Below are positions 1-8,840 of a stretch of DNA of 64,000 bases, piece by piece. The translations under genes were made by a program, and so were the position numbers. The notes under the pieces were generated by a model. That model was not told the origin of the DNA, made no database searches, and saw only the letters and a list, made by a program, of their open reading frames with translations. The first letter of the stretch is position 1; the number at the start of each line of letters is the position of its first letter. Origin of the DNA: JAICXG01 sp036825615 (GTDB taxonomy: Bacteria > Verrucomicrobiota > Verrucomicrobiia > Chthoniobacterales > UBA10450); contig DAISXY010000001.1 in the NCBI GenBank assembly GCA_036825615.1, positions 1 to 64,000 of the forward strand, read 5' to 3'.

Positions 1-55
<55 letters not shown>

Positions 56-151
56 TTCCCGATTGCGTCGGGTGTATGATCACCGCCCGGTATCGCATTG
101 CAATCATTGGCGCGCGACATTGGCACGCTTAAAGTTCCTGCACCATCACTT

Positions 152-2233
152 GTGACAAGTCGCACCGTCGCAGCAAATTGTTTCGGCTTTCTCACGCTCG
201 CGCGCCTGACCCTCGCACAGGACGCTACCGTGGACCAGTTGGTGGTGAAGGCGGACCGGTTGCCGGAGACGCTAACCAGCACGCCGTTTGAGGTGCAGGT
301 GCTCGATAGTGACGTCCTCCGGAATGCTCCCCAACTGACCCTCGATGATATCCTGCGGGCGCAAGTCCCCGGCTTTAGCTTGTTCCGGCGGAATGACAGC
401 CGCACGGCTAATCCGACGACACAGGGAGTCACCTTGCGTAACTTCGGCCCGAGCGGTGCCGGGCGCACCCTGGTGCTGCTCGATGGCATCCCCCTCAACG
501 ATCCATTTGCCGGCTATGTCCTGTGGAGCCAGGTGCCGGCGTCCGCGATTGATTCAGTCGTGGTGCAGCCGGGCGGCGGAGCTGGGTTATTCGGGAATGC
601 AGCCCTCGCCGGAACGATCTATCTTCTTTCGCCTCCGATAAGCACTAACTCCGCGGCGGCTGGGGCTTCGATTGGGAATTACGACACTTATGAGTTAAAT
701 GCTGCCGGCTCGATCACTCATGGCCCGGTCGCAATGTCGATATTCGCCGAGCGATTTGCCACCAGTGGCTATCCGGTGCTCCGAGCCGATCAACGCGGGC
801 CGGTTGATAACACCGCGAGCGCTGACTCCGATTTGTTTGCTTTTCGGTCCGAGTGGCAGGTGGATAAGCGTAATTCTATTCGGCTCGACTTAAGACATTT
901 TGATGATGATCGCGGGAACGGCACTACCTACACGAAGAACAGCAGCTGCGGAACCGACGCGAGCGCCACGTGGCGCAGTGAATTTCCCGAACAATCAGGA
1001 GAGTTACAGGTGAGTGCCTATGGTCAGATCCGGAATTTCGAAAGCAGATTCAGCTCGATAAACGCCAGCCGAACGATCGAGACGCCGGCGCTCGACCAGT
1101 TCGATGTCCCCGCGCATGCCATCGGCGGCAGCGCGGTCTGGAGCATGACTGTGGCGAACGATCATCACCTAACTCTGGGCACTGACTATCGTTGGCTGGA
1201 CGGCGAAACCAACGAGGACTTTCTCTGGAACGGGACTGAGTTTACCAAACAACGTCACGCCGGTGGAAAACAATCCTTTGCCGGGCTTTTCGCGGAAGAC
1301 AGCTGGGCTCCATCTGATAACCTGATTCTTCTTGGCAGCCTGCGATACGACCATTGGGCTCTCTTTGCTGGCTCAAGGAAGGAATGGTCGCTCCTGACTG
1401 GAATGGCGACGCTTGACTCCCAATTCCCCGATCGCTCTGGAGATGAGATCAACGGGCGGATCGGCTTGAGTTCCACGATAACCAAGATGCTAACTCTGCG
1501 CGGGGCATTTTACAGCGGGTTTCGCGTGCCGACGCTGAATGAGTTATATCGGCCGTTTCGGGTCGGAAACGACGTGACCGAGGCAAATCCGGCGCTTAAG
1601 CCGGAGCGATTACTCGCCGGCGAGATCGGAATCGACTTCCGTCCGACCGACGTGCTAACGTTCTCGGGAATCGCGTTTCTTAATCATCTCCAGGATGCGG
1701 TTGGCAACGTCACGATCGGGACCGGCCCCGGAACCTTCAACCCGGGCGGGTTTATTCCAGCCGGCGGAACCTTGCGCCAACGGCAGAATATCGATCTCGT
1801 GCTCGCGCCCGGGTTCGAAGCCATGGTGACATGGCAGGTGCATGACTCTTGGCGCTTGCGCGCGAGTTATATCTTTAGTAACCCCAAAGTGAAAGAAGCA
1901 GCCGATCCATCGCTCGAGGGCAAACTCCTCGCCCAAACTCCCGAGAATGTCTTTACCGCGGCGATGGATTGGACGCCGGCGGCGAGGTGGCGGGTGCGCG
2001 CCGAAGCGCGTTGGGTGGACCGGCAGTTTGAGGATGACCAAAACTCGCGCGTCCTGGCGCCGTTCACGACGGTTGACGCGGCGCTGAGCTATGACTTTTC
2101 AGCCCATCTTTCCACCGCGCTCCGAGTCGAGAACCTCTTCAACGAGCAGGTCGAGACCGGCAGATCGGCTGACGGCTTGGTCTCGATCGGTGCGCCCCGG
2201 CTTGTCTCGCTAAGTCTGCGTTGGCAACTCTAG
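152..2233 (+). CDS. TonB-dependent outer-membrane receptor
   Basis: This is a beta-barrel receptor for TonB-driven uptake across the outer membrane. After a weak leader ending near LTLAQ, the protein has an N-terminal plug domain with the hallmark pattern of VLDGIPLNDP, then SVVVQPGGGAGLFGNAALAG. A long barrel with alternating aromatic strands follows and ends in SLSLRWQL, with aromatic/hydrophobic residues as in OMP C-termini. A start at 98 is open but gives no signal peptide; GTG at 152 puts a hydrophobic stretch closer to the N-terminus and is preferred without certainty. About 690-710 aa is normal for the family. The gene is followed by a broken PQQ-dehydrogenase fragment, a cytochrome c and a YVTN propeller. 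That context suggests, by inference only, uptake linked to quinoprotein alcohol oxidation, for example of a metal chelate or PQQ. Confidence 0.9.
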   Translation: MTSRTVAANCFGFLTLARLTLAQDATVDQLVVKADRLPETLTSTPFEVQVLDSDVLRNAPQLTLDDILRAQVPGFSLFRRNDSRTANPTTQGVTLRNFGPSGAGRTLVLLDGIPLNDPFAGYVLWSQVPASAIDSVVVQPGGGAGLFGNAALAGTIYLLSPPISTNSAAAGASIGNYDTYELNAAGSITHGPVAMSIFAERFATSGYPVLRADQRGPVDNTASADSDLFAFRSEWQVDKRNSIRLDLRHFDDDRGNGTTYTKNSSCGTDASATWRSEFPEQSGELQVSAYGQIRNFESRFSSINASRTIETPALDQFDVPAHAIGGSAVWSMTVANDHHLTLGTDYRWLDGETNEDFLWNGTEFTKQRHAGGKQSFAGLFAEDSWAPSDNLILLGSLRYDHWALFAGSRKEWSLLTGMATLDSQFPDRSGDEINGRIGLSSTITKMLTLRGAFYSGFRVPTLNELYRPFRVGNDVTEANPALKPERLLAGEIGIDFRPTDVLTFSGIAFLNHLQDAVGNVTIGTGPGTFNPGGFIPAGGTLRQRQNIDLVLAPGFEAMVTWQVHDSWRLRASYIFSNPKVKEAADPSLEGKLLAQTPENVFTAAMDWTPAARWRVRAEARWVDRQFEDDQNSRVLAPFTTVDAALSYDFSAHLSTALRVENLFNEQVETGRSADGLVSIGAPRLVSLSLRWQL

Positions 2234-2286
2234 CCTCGACTGCGCGCTCCGCCGTGCATCTCTCCCAGAAAAAGCCCATATCGCGG

Positions 2287-2545
2287 GTAGCTGCGGTGTC
2301 TTCACCCGGAACCCCGACACCGGTCAGGCGCACTGGTTCTACCAGATGAATCCGCACGACCAGTTCGATCACGACGGCGTCAACGAGAATCTTGTCCTTG
2401 ACCTAAACGACAGAAGGACGGCCAGGGAAGGTCCTGCTCTCCGCGCAGCGCAACGGCTATGTCTACATCTGGGACCGAACCACCGGGCAAGAATGGCGCC
2501 AAGGTCTCGAAAACAACAACCCTATTACCGACCCAGCTATGTCTT
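2287..2545 (+). pseudogene. Fragment of PQQ-dependent methanol/ethanol dehydrogenase
   Basis: Translating 2305 onwards gives RNPDTGQAHWFYQMNPHDQF, then DHDGVNENLVLDLN. This is the conserved blade of quinoprotein alcohol dehydrogenases (pattern NPDTG..W.YQ.NPHD..D.DGV.E). At about 2408 the frame breaks. From about 2425 another frame continues with KVLLSAQRNGYVYIWDRTTG, the next conserved piece of the same family. The start, the tryptophan-docking blades, the active-site region and the C-terminus are all missing, and the family is normally around 600 aa. This is a decayed remnant between the TonB receptor and the cytochrome c, which are common partners of such enzymes. Confidence 0.8.
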
Positions 2546-2601
2546 TGTTTCGAACGACGTGCGATGTCATTGCAACCTACAGCTGTCCGAGAGGTGCAAG
2601 C

Positions 2602-3003
2602 GTGAAAAGATCAGCCCTTCGGTTACTTGCGTTCTCATGTCTTAGCCTGTTCGCCGGCTGTGGCCCCAGCAGTGAGGATGCGCGCTGGGCTGCGGACACG
2701 ACCGGCGGAGATCCGGCCCCGGGAAAGGTTGCGATCCGCCATTATGGTTGTATTGCCTGCCACACGATCGATGGCATGAGTGACTCGCAGGCGCTCGTTG
2801 GGCCGCCGCTCACGCGAATGGCCGGACGGAGTTACCTGGCCGGGAGTATGGAGAATAATGCGGCCAATCTCATCCGCTGGATTCAACAGCCGCGCGAAAT
2901 CAATCCTGACACAGCCATGCCAGATACAGGAGTAACCGAGCACGACGCTCGCGACATCGCGGCCTATCTCTATCAATATAACGAGGCGCCTCGACTGGGT
3001 TGA
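2602..3003 (+). CDS. Class I cytochrome c lipoprotein
   Basis: This is a monohaem cytochrome c, probably a periplasmic electron acceptor anchored to a membrane. Starting at GTG 2602, preceded by GAGAGG about 8 nt upstream, the protein has a lipoprotein signal ending in LFAGC. It then carries a CIACH haem motif (residues ~51-55), the distal proline/glycine segment VGPPLTRMAGR, and a candidate axial-ligand methionine in PDTAMPDTGV. An upstream start at 2539 would run through the dehydrogenase remnant and spoil the lipobox, so it is rejected. Cytochromes of this size accept electrons from PQQ alcohol dehydrogenases. Here the partner gene is a wreck immediately upstream, so the protein may be an orphan or serve another oxidase. 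Confidence 0.85.
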   Translation: MKRSALRLLAFSCLSLFAGCGPSSEDARWAADTTGGDPAPGKVAIRHYGCIACHTIDGMSDSQALVGPPLTRMAGRSYLAGSMENNAANLIRWIQQPREINPDTAMPDTGVTEHDARDIAAYLYQYNEAPRLG

Positions 3004-3006
3004 TCG

Positions 3007-4140
3007 CTACAGCTTGGGACCAATCGCGATTCCCCACGGCCCGTCCCCGACTTTGATTCGCTTCAACTCCTTGCGCGCAGCAAGGTCAACGACTGAAACA
3101 TTGTTGCTCGCTCCGTTCGCGGTATAGAGCTTCTGGCCATCTGGAGCTAGAGCTAACCCCCAGACACGTTCGCCCACCGGGATTGTCGCTACGACAGCAT
3201 TCTTTGTCGTGTCTATGGCTACAACGCTGTTTCCGCGGCCGGTCGTCACATAGAGCTCTTTGCCGTCCTTTGAGATCAGCGTTCCCATCGGCATGCCGGG
3301 AAGTGGGATCGTAGTCACAATCTTCTCAGCCGCTGTATCCACCACCGTAACCGATGCGCCCGCCTCCGACGGCACGAAAGCGCGCGAGCCATCGGGCAGA
3401 AAGGCAATCGAGCGCGGCCGAGCTCCGACCTTGAAATGCGCCGGCGAGATCGCGTGTACCGGATCGATCACATAGATTTCGCCTTTTTCCTCGCAGGTCA
3501 CATAGGCAAAGCCATTCGCCGGATTAATCCCGACGCCCTCAGGTTCCTCCGACACCGGCACTTCGCCGGTCAGCGTGCCGGAGGAGAGATCGATGATCGA
3601 AGCCGTTCCTCTGTCCTCGTTCGAGATAACTGCATGCGATCCATCCTGAGTAAGAGCAAACTGTTCCGGGTCCGATCCGGCCGGGAGCTTGCGCAGAAAC
3701 TTCCTGGTCTGCGCATCGATAACTCCAATGCCATCGGCGCTGCGGTCTGCGACGGCGCGCGAGCGATCGACCCCAGGACCCATCCGGGGCGAGCCACTCA
3801 AAGCGACATAGACCAGCTTGCCGTCAGGCGAGCAGTGGATCCCGCGCGGCCGCTTCCCTACTGCAATTGTTGTGATGACCGCGCCGGTTGGGCCGTCAAG
3901 AACCGACACGTCACCGGACCGCTCGTTGCTGACATACACGACAAAGTCAGCGGCTGCTTCGGCATGAGCCATTGACAGGACGAGAAAAGTCGTCGCCAAT
4001 GCAAGGAGCGGGATCCTGGAATCGGTTTTCTTCAGCCCAAAGCCGGTGGAGTTTCGGCGCCGGCAGATTCCAGCCATGTTGTTATTCATGGAGAACAATA
4101 AGCCCGATTCACTTCGATGCATCTTTTTGCCTAACGACAA
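3007..4140 (-). CDS. Secreted YVTN-family beta-propeller protein
   Basis: This protein is predicted to be periplasmic or extracellular, a seven-bladed YVTN propeller. After a long N-terminal stretch there is a signal-like segment (LLALATTFLVLSMAHAEA). Repeats of the type YVSNERSGDVSVLDGPTG, VYVALSG, AYVTCEEKGEIYVID, LYVTTGRGNSVVAIDTT and LYTANGASNNVSVVDLAA then recur about every 42 residues. The N-terminus is uncertain: 4140, 4089 and 4077 are all possible, none has a clear ribosome site, and the first ~35 residues look untypical before the signal. Propellers of this class are frequent in clusters for PQQ-dependent catabolism, which fits the dehydrogenase remnant and cytochrome c upstream. 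The gene converges on the cytochrome gene with only 3 bp between stops. The ligand is unknown. Confidence 0.82.
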   Translation of the reverse strand: MSLGKKMHRSESGLLFSMNNNMAGICRRRNSTGFGLKKTDSRIPLLALATTFLVLSMAHAEAAADFVVYVSNERSGDVSVLDGPTGAVITTIAVGKRPRGIHCSPDGKLVYVALSGSPRMGPGVDRSRAVADRSADGIGVIDAQTRKFLRKLPAGSDPEQFALTQDGSHAVISNEDRGTASIIDLSSGTLTGEVPVSEEPEGVGINPANGFAYVTCEEKGEIYVIDPVHAISPAHFKVGARPRSIAFLPDGSRAFVPSEAGASVTVVDTAAEKIVTTIPLPGMPMGTLISKDGKELYVTTGRGNSVVAIDTTKNAVVATIPVGERVWGLALAPDGQKLYTANGASNNVSVVDLAARKELKRIKVGDGPWGIAIGPKL

Positions 4141-4273
4141 AGAGCACCCTTATCCACTTCACTCCAGCTACGATCGCGTTTCACTCAACCGGCATAACAA
4201 ACGCTCGATCGGTTCCGATTGCAGCAGACCTGGACCGTCCGACGCGCCGCGCTCGTATTTGTTATTCGGGCTA

Positions 4274-5269
4274 TTACCGCGGAACAATTGTTGCGTAGAC
4301 CCGGTTCGTGCCAGTGCCGAGAAACCAGACCCGCGACTTGGTTCCGGCTGTGATTCCTATGGGCGCGCTATTCACGAATTCGGCCGACTCAGTAACAACT
4401 CCATCGGTCGTAATGGAGGCGAACTTATTGGCGCTGAATTCGGTGAAGAGGAGGTTATTTGAGTTGCCGGGCCGGATCATCGTCGGGTTACTGGGGGTGG
4501 GAAACACGCTGATGCCAATAGTGTTGGGACTGACCCGCGCGATCTGAGGAACAAAAGCACTCGCGATCCAGATATTGCCATCAGGTCCGGCGGTGATGGA
4601 CGTGGGAGAACTAACCCCGATGAATTCGGTGATAACCCCCTGCGGAGTTATGCGGGCGAACTTGTCCACGGCCTGCTCGGTGAACCACATGTTGCCATCG
4701 GAGCCGGTCGTGATGTCACCGGGAAAGGAATTCGAGGTCGGCGTCTTGAACTCCGTAAAAGTGGCAGTCGAGAGATCGAAACGCCAGACGGCGTGATCGG
4801 TCTGGTCAGTGAACCAGATATTGCCATCAGGGCCGGTGGTAATGCCGACACTGACGCCAAAAAAGGAGAATTGAAATTCCGTGATATCACCGGCCGGTGT
4901 GATCCGGGCGATGCGGCCGGTCGAGCCTTCGCCGAACCAGACGTTGCCGTCCGGACCAGGAGTGATAAAGGCCGGGTTACTAAGACTCGGGGTGCGGAAA
5001 TAAGTGATGCTACCCCGAGGCGTGATTCGCGCCACATTGCTGCTATTCATGAGTGTAAACCAGTTGTTGCCGTCCGCACCGGCGGTAATGGCAAAAGGCT
5101 GGCTGCCTCCCCGGATCGGGAAAGTCTTGACCGGGACAGTCTGAGCAGCGGCGCCGGCTGCGAAAAGGGCGAGCGCAACCAGGGCGAGACCAATTTTGGA
5201 ATTAAGCTGGCGCCGAATGCCGAAGCAAAGGGCAAAGGCGGACTTGGCAAAGTAAGAAGGAGCAATCAT
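4274..5269 (-). CDS. Secreted virginiamycin-B-lyase-like (Vgb/NHL-type) beta-propeller
   Basis: A signal peptide (IGLALVALALFAAGAAAQ, ending near residue 43) precedes six or more repeats of the pattern ITxGPDGNxWFTE, for example ITPGPDGNVWFGE, ITTGPDGNIWFTD and ITAGPDGNIWIAS. This is the Vgb-type propeller. True Vgb is a cytoplasmic streptogramin lyase of about 295 aa. This copy is exported, and the later blades are eroded (MIRPGNSNNLLFTE), so lyase activity should not be assumed. The gene is divergent from the verrucomicrobial repeat protein at 5492 with a 222-bp spacer in which I see no clear operator. A structural or carbohydrate-linked role is possible, but nothing fixes the substrate. 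Confidence 0.8.
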   Translation of the reverse strand: MIAPSYFAKSAFALCFGIRRQLNSKIGLALVALALFAAGAAAQTVPVKTFPIRGGSQPFAITAGADGNNWFTLMNSSNVARITPRGSITYFRTPSLSNPAFITPGPDGNVWFGEGSTGRIARITPAGDITEFQFSFFGVSVGITTGPDGNIWFTDQTDHAVWRFDLSTATFTEFKTPTSNSFPGDITTGSDGNMWFTEQAVDKFARITPQGVITEFIGVSSPTSITAGPDGNIWIASAFVPQIARVSPNTIGISVFPTPSNPTMIRPGNSNNLLFTEFSANKFASITTDGVVTESAEFVNSAPIGITAGTKSRVWFLGTGTNRVYATIVPR

Positions 5270-5491
5270 AAGGCCAGGACGATGTGGGCCGACAAGATTT
5301 GCCGCAAATGGCCTTTAGTAACACAGTTGTTACCTCGTGTTAGCTTGCAGCCAAATTCGCGGGCATCGTGCGCGTAAAGGTTCCGCGCTCCGCGACGACT
5401 AAGAGGGTTAGCCCGCTCTCAGCTCTTCGTCATTTATCCTTTACAATTTTCCCTGTTTTCCTCATCCTCGAGACTCAGAAACAACTTCCCC

Positions 5492-6373
5492 ATGCGTAAA
5501 CTACTAGCCTTCACCCTGCTTATTTCCTCGAGCTGCATTGCTCTCGCGCAAACCGCTCGCCTGGGCAATCTCTCCACACGCGCCCTCTGCGAGACGGGCG
5601 AGGCCGTTCTCGTCGACGAATTCATCCTCCAAGGCACAGGCACCGAGATGCTCCTCATGCGCGGGATCGGCCCATCCCTCGGCAGTGTCGGCGTGCCAGA
5701 CCCGCTCCGCGACCCTACAGTCAATCTGTTAAACACCCGCGGTTGGCTCCTCGACTTCAATGACAATTGGATGGATAACCCTGATAAGGTCGCCATCATT
5801 GCCACCGGGCTCGCCCCGACCGATCCGCACGAATCGGCCATCATCGACACACTCAAGCCTGGACTTTATACCTTCGTTGAAAAAGGTAACCAGCACGGCC
5901 AGGGTGTGGCTTTGCCCGAGATCTTTGACCTGCTTGATGGGACTCTGCAGTTATCTGCGGTTGGCACCCGTGGTTTCATTTCCACCGCCGACAACGTCAT
6001 GATCGCGGGCTTCATCCTTACCGGCAACGGGCCGGCTTCGTTACTCATCCGCGCTCTTGGTCCCTCCCTCGCCGACGTGGGACTCACCGGCGTGTTGCCC
6101 GATCCAGTACTCGAACTTCATAATGCGAGCGGAGAGGTCATCTTTTCGAATGACAACTGGAGAGACACCCAGGAACAGGAGATAATCGCCACCGGCCTGG
6201 CCCCCGTGGACGACTTCGAGTCGGCCATGCTCGTGATGCTCTCCCCCGGCGCCTACACACTGGTTTTTTCCGGCGTGAGTGGAAGCACTGGTCTTGGGTT
6301 CTTGCAAACCTATTCCCTTGAGTTACCCGTGCGGGAACTAGATCCGGCGCCGATCATCCGCCACCGTAACTAA
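5492..6373 (+). CDS. Secreted two-repeat protein of verrucomicrobial type
   Basis: The signal peptide MRKLLAFTLLISSSCIALAQ is followed by RLGNLSTRALCETGE. Two copies of a unit of about 125 residues come next: a beta-rich segment with GTEMLLMRGIGPSLGSVGV or ASLLIRALGPSLADVGL, then LL(D)F(N)DNW, IIATGLAP, (D/E)ESA and LKPG.YT. This architecture, usually found as 'LGNISTRA... VIIRAIGPSL... NDNW', is very common in exported proteins of Verrucomicrobiota, where it often sits at the C-terminus of large surface proteins. Here the whole protein consists of just the two units. No catalytic motif is visible. The family assignment is from recognition and the function is unknown. Confidence 0.82.
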   Translation: MRKLLAFTLLISSSCIALAQTARLGNLSTRALCETGEAVLVDEFILQGTGTEMLLMRGIGPSLGSVGVPDPLRDPTVNLLNTRGWLLDFNDNWMDNPDKVAIIATGLAPTDPHESAIIDTLKPGLYTFVEKGNQHGQGVALPEIFDLLDGTLQLSAVGTRGFISTADNVMIAGFILTGNGPASLLIRALGPSLADVGLTGVLPDPVLELHNASGEVIFSNDNWRDTQEQEIIATGLAPVDDFESAMLVMLSPGAYTLVFSGVSGSTGLGFLQTYSLELPVRELDPAPIIRHRN

Positions 6374-6732
6374 CCAAGCCTCCCAGCCTCAACCTTTGAT
6401 CTGCCTGGGGCCAGGGTGTAAGTCTCTTCGCTACGGGAAGTCTGCAATGAGCCAGCTGTCCCGTAGTGCGGTCGGGAGATTTGCCGGGTTTATGCACTCG
6501 TCCCGAATGTTGGCGACCGTGCTTTAAAGGCCGGGCGTTGCTTCGCATCCGCTACGGCACCGCCGTGCACTTTGCGTTCAGGCCGAACGGAGAGTGAGAC
6601 GTTGTCCGCCTAACGAGCGCGCAACAAAAGATCGCGGAGCGTCAGGGTAAGCTCGTGGGATCCTTCGACTCCGCTGCGCTCCGCTCAGGATGACAAATTT
6701 GCCTTCGGGCGTGAACCGGATGCGCCCAGCCA
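6374..6732. other. Intergenic region with one REP-like arm
   Basis: This 359-bp stretch lies between convergent genes. It holds a single arm of the dispersed REP-like repeat at 6657-6696 and a CCTAACGA octamer at about 6609. I see no supported gene, RNA or terminator with a U-tract. Confidence 0.6.
6657..6696. repeat. REP-like repeat, single arm
   Basis: This reads GGATCCTTCGACTCCGCTGC, followed by a second purine/pyrimidine-rich part ending CTCAGGATGACAA. It matches the right arm of the four complete copies at 37981, 54302, 58193 and 61563. The left arm (GTCATCCCGAGC) is absent, so this copy is a solo arm. Confidence 0.75.
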
Positions 6733-7983
6733 TCATTCGTAGCGCAAAGCCGTCACGGGATCGAGCCGCGAGGCGGACCAGGCGGGGGCGAGGCCGGAAA
6801 TCAGACCGGTCAGGACAGATACCACCATCGCGGCGATAACCAGGCCTAACGAAAAGCGAATCGGGAAAGAGGGAAAGGCCGACGCCATGCCAAAGCACAT
6901 CAGATAGGCGAGAATGAGGCCGATCAATCCGCCGACGAGACAGAGCGCGGTCGATTCGATGAGGAACTGGAGCAGGATCGTGCGCCGGCGCGCCCCGAGC
7001 GCCTTGCGCGTGCCGATCTCTTTCGTCCGCTCCTTCACGCTCACAAAGGTGATATTCATGATCCCGATCGCGCCGACAAAGAGCGACAGCCCGGTAATGA
7101 AAAGACCTGCGATCGCGATTGTCGCTTTTACGGTGTCGAGCGTGCTCTTGAACGCCTGCTGCTCGTTGATGCTGAAATCGTCGCGCTCCTCCGGCGAGAG
7201 CGACCGCAGCCGGCGCATGATCCCGGTCAGCTCATCGCGGGCGTCGAGCATCCGGGTCTTGTCGCGCACTTTCACCCGCACATCGGCTTCGCTTTTGGCG
7301 CTGAAATATTTTTTGAAAGCGGTCAGTGGAATGACCACGATCGAGTCGAGGCTGAAGAGGCCGAGAAAGGTGCCCTGGCGCGAAAGCGTGCCGATGACCT
7401 TGAAGGCGTGGCCATTGATCAGGACCCGTTTGTCGAGCGCGCTCCCGCCGGCGAAAAGCGCGTCGGCCACGTCGTAGCCGACGATGCAGACTTCATCGCC
7501 TCCGCGTGATTCGACCTCGTTGAAGAACCGGCCTTCCGCGCAATCGACGGTCGAGATGAGCGGATAATCGGCGGTCGTGCCGAGGATGTAGACGTTGTCG
7601 ACGTTGTTGTCGCCGAATTTGACCGAGCGCAGCAGGCTCATGGTCGGGACGGCGATCTCGAGATTGGTGTTCTGCGAGGCGGCGATCTGGTGGTTGATCT
7701 TGTCGGCGTACTCGCTCCGGATTTTTTTCCGGTCACGGTAATTCCACCAGTCGTTCACCCGGGTCCAGGGCTGTTGCTGGATGTAAAGGACATCGTCGCC
7801 GATCACGGCCATGCTTTTGTCGAACCCGACCGAGATGCCGTTGATCGCGGTGCCCATGAGAGTGACGGCGATGATCCCGATGATGACGCCGAGCGCAGTC
7901 AGGACCGAGCGGGTCTTGTTCGCCGCCATCTGGGCAGCGGCGATTTTCCAGCTTTCGGTCAGCTCATAGAGAAAGCGCTTCAC
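6733..7983 (-). CDS. MacB/FtsX-type ABC transporter permease
   Basis: This is the inner-membrane permease of a tripartite MacAB-like exporter. It has an N-terminal cytoplasmic helix, TM1 with SVLTALGVIIGIIAVTLMGT (residues ~26-45), a large periplasmic MacB_PCD-type domain (~46-285) and three C-terminal helices (~290-410) containing the FtsX signature KERTKEIGTRKALGARRRTI. It ends in DPVTALRYE, the standard C-terminus of the family. At 416 aa it lacks a fused ATPase; the ATPase is the next gene upstream in the same operon (7998-8747), with a 14-bp gap. Substrates of such systems include peptides, lipoproteins, macrolides and siderophores, and none can be chosen here. Confidence 0.93.
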   Translation of the reverse strand: MKRFLYELTESWKIAAAQMAANKTRSVLTALGVIIGIIAVTLMGTAINGISVGFDKSMAVIGDDVLYIQQQPWTRVNDWWNYRDRKKIRSEYADKINHQIAASQNTNLEIAVPTMSLLRSVKFGDNNVDNVYILGTTADYPLISTVDCAEGRFFNEVESRGGDEVCIVGYDVADALFAGGSALDKRVLINGHAFKVIGTLSRQGTFLGLFSLDSIVVIPLTAFKKYFSAKSEADVRVKVRDKTRMLDARDELTGIMRRLRSLSPEERDDFSINEQQAFKSTLDTVKATIAIAGLFITGLSLFVGAIGIMNITFVSVKERTKEIGTRKALGARRRTILLQFLIESTALCLVGGLIGLILAYLMCFGMASAFPSFPIRFSLGLVIAAMVVSVLTGLISGLAPAWSASRLDPVTALRYE

Positions 7984-7997
7984 GGCCTAACGAGAGA

Positions 7998-8747
7998 TCA
8001 GCCAACCGCGGCCGTGTCCGGCGTTGCGACCGGCGCGTGATCGTCCCGCTCGATTAACCCGTCGCGGAGATGAATCGCGCGCCGGGCGTGTTTTGCGATG
8101 TCCGCTTCGTGGGTGACAAGGATGACGGTGTTGCCCTGCTGATAAAGATTCTCAAACAGGGCCATGATTTCTTCGCCGGTCTTGGAATCGAGATTGCCGG
8201 TCGGTTCATCGGCAAGAATGATCGAGGGATTATTGACAAGGGCGCGGGCGATCGCGACCCGCTGCCGCTGACCGCCGGAAAGTTCGTTAGGCTTGTGCTG
8301 CAACCGATCCCCAAGGCCGACCGCAGTGAGGGCGGCGGCAGCGCGTTGCTCGCGTTCCTCCGGATCAACCCCGGCGTAGATGAGCGGCAGCTCGACATTG
8401 CGCAGGCTGGTGGAGCGAGGGAGGAGGTTGAAGGTCTGAAAAACAAAACCGATCTCGCGATTACGAATCTCGGCCAACTCATCTCCGTCCATCTCGGAAA
8501 CGTCGCGGCCGTTGAATTCATAACGCCCGGAGGTCGGGGTATCGAGACAACCAAGCATGTTCATGAGAGTCGATTTCCCGCTCCCGCTCGGTCCCATGAT
8601 CGCGAGATACTCATTGCGCCGAATCTGCAAACTCACTCCACGCAAGGCTCGGATGATCTCTTCGCCCATCACGTACTCTTTCGTGATGTTTTCAATGTCA
8701 ATTACGAGCGGCCCAGGGCGGCGAGTGGTCGTGTGCATCAGATGCAA
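7998..8747 (-). CDS. ABC transporter ATP-binding protein (MacB/LolD type)
   Basis: This is the ATPase that powers the MacB-like permease downstream. The 249-aa protein has Walker A GPSGSGKST (residues ~52-60), a Q-loop in VFQTFNLLP, the ABC signature LSGGQRQRVAIARAL (~157-171), Walker B IILADEPTGNLD and an H-loop in VILVTHEADIA. The order HlyD adaptor, ATPase, permease on one strand is the usual macAB-like operon. The C-terminal tail after RDGLIERDDHAP is short and variable. Confidence 0.95.
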   Translation of the reverse strand: MHLMHTTTRRPGPLVIDIENITKEYVMGEEIIRALRGVSLQIRRNEYLAIMGPSGSGKSTLMNMLGCLDTPTSGRYEFNGRDVSEMDGDELAEIRNREIGFVFQTFNLLPRSTSLRNVELPLIYAGVDPEEREQRAAAALTAVGLGDRLQHKPNELSGGQRQRVAIARALVNNPSIILADEPTGNLDSKTGEEIMALFENLYQQGNTVILVTHEADIAKHARRAIHLRDGLIERDDHAPVATPDTAAVG

Positions 8748-8748
8748 C

Positions 8749-8831
8749 CGTGAATCGTGACTCGTGAATGGTGAATCGAAGTTAGCCGCAAGCGAAACGA
8801 TTCACGGTTCGCCGATCACACAATTCACGAA
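8749..8831. repeat. Heptad-built intergenic palindrome (copy 1)
   Basis: The left arm is a chain of GTGAATCG/GTGACTC/GTGAATGG units. The right arm is the complement (CGATTCACGG...AATTCACGA), with a centre near 8785. It lies in the 93-bp gap between the ABC ATPase and the adaptor gene of one operon. The same design, with a drifting heptad, recurs at 20854, 34836 and 58919. Confidence 0.7.
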
Positions 8832-8840
8832 CTCCCCCCG

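Noticed and set aside
2346..2645. Open frame of 99 codons beginning in the dehydrogenase remnant
   Set aside because: It only covers one frame of the broken PQQ-dehydrogenase fragment and then runs out of frame into the cytochrome leader.
4274..5269. Virginiamycin B lyase resistance gene
   Set aside because: The protein is exported, blades are eroded and no evidence for streptogramin lyase activity is visible; only the repeat class is claimed.
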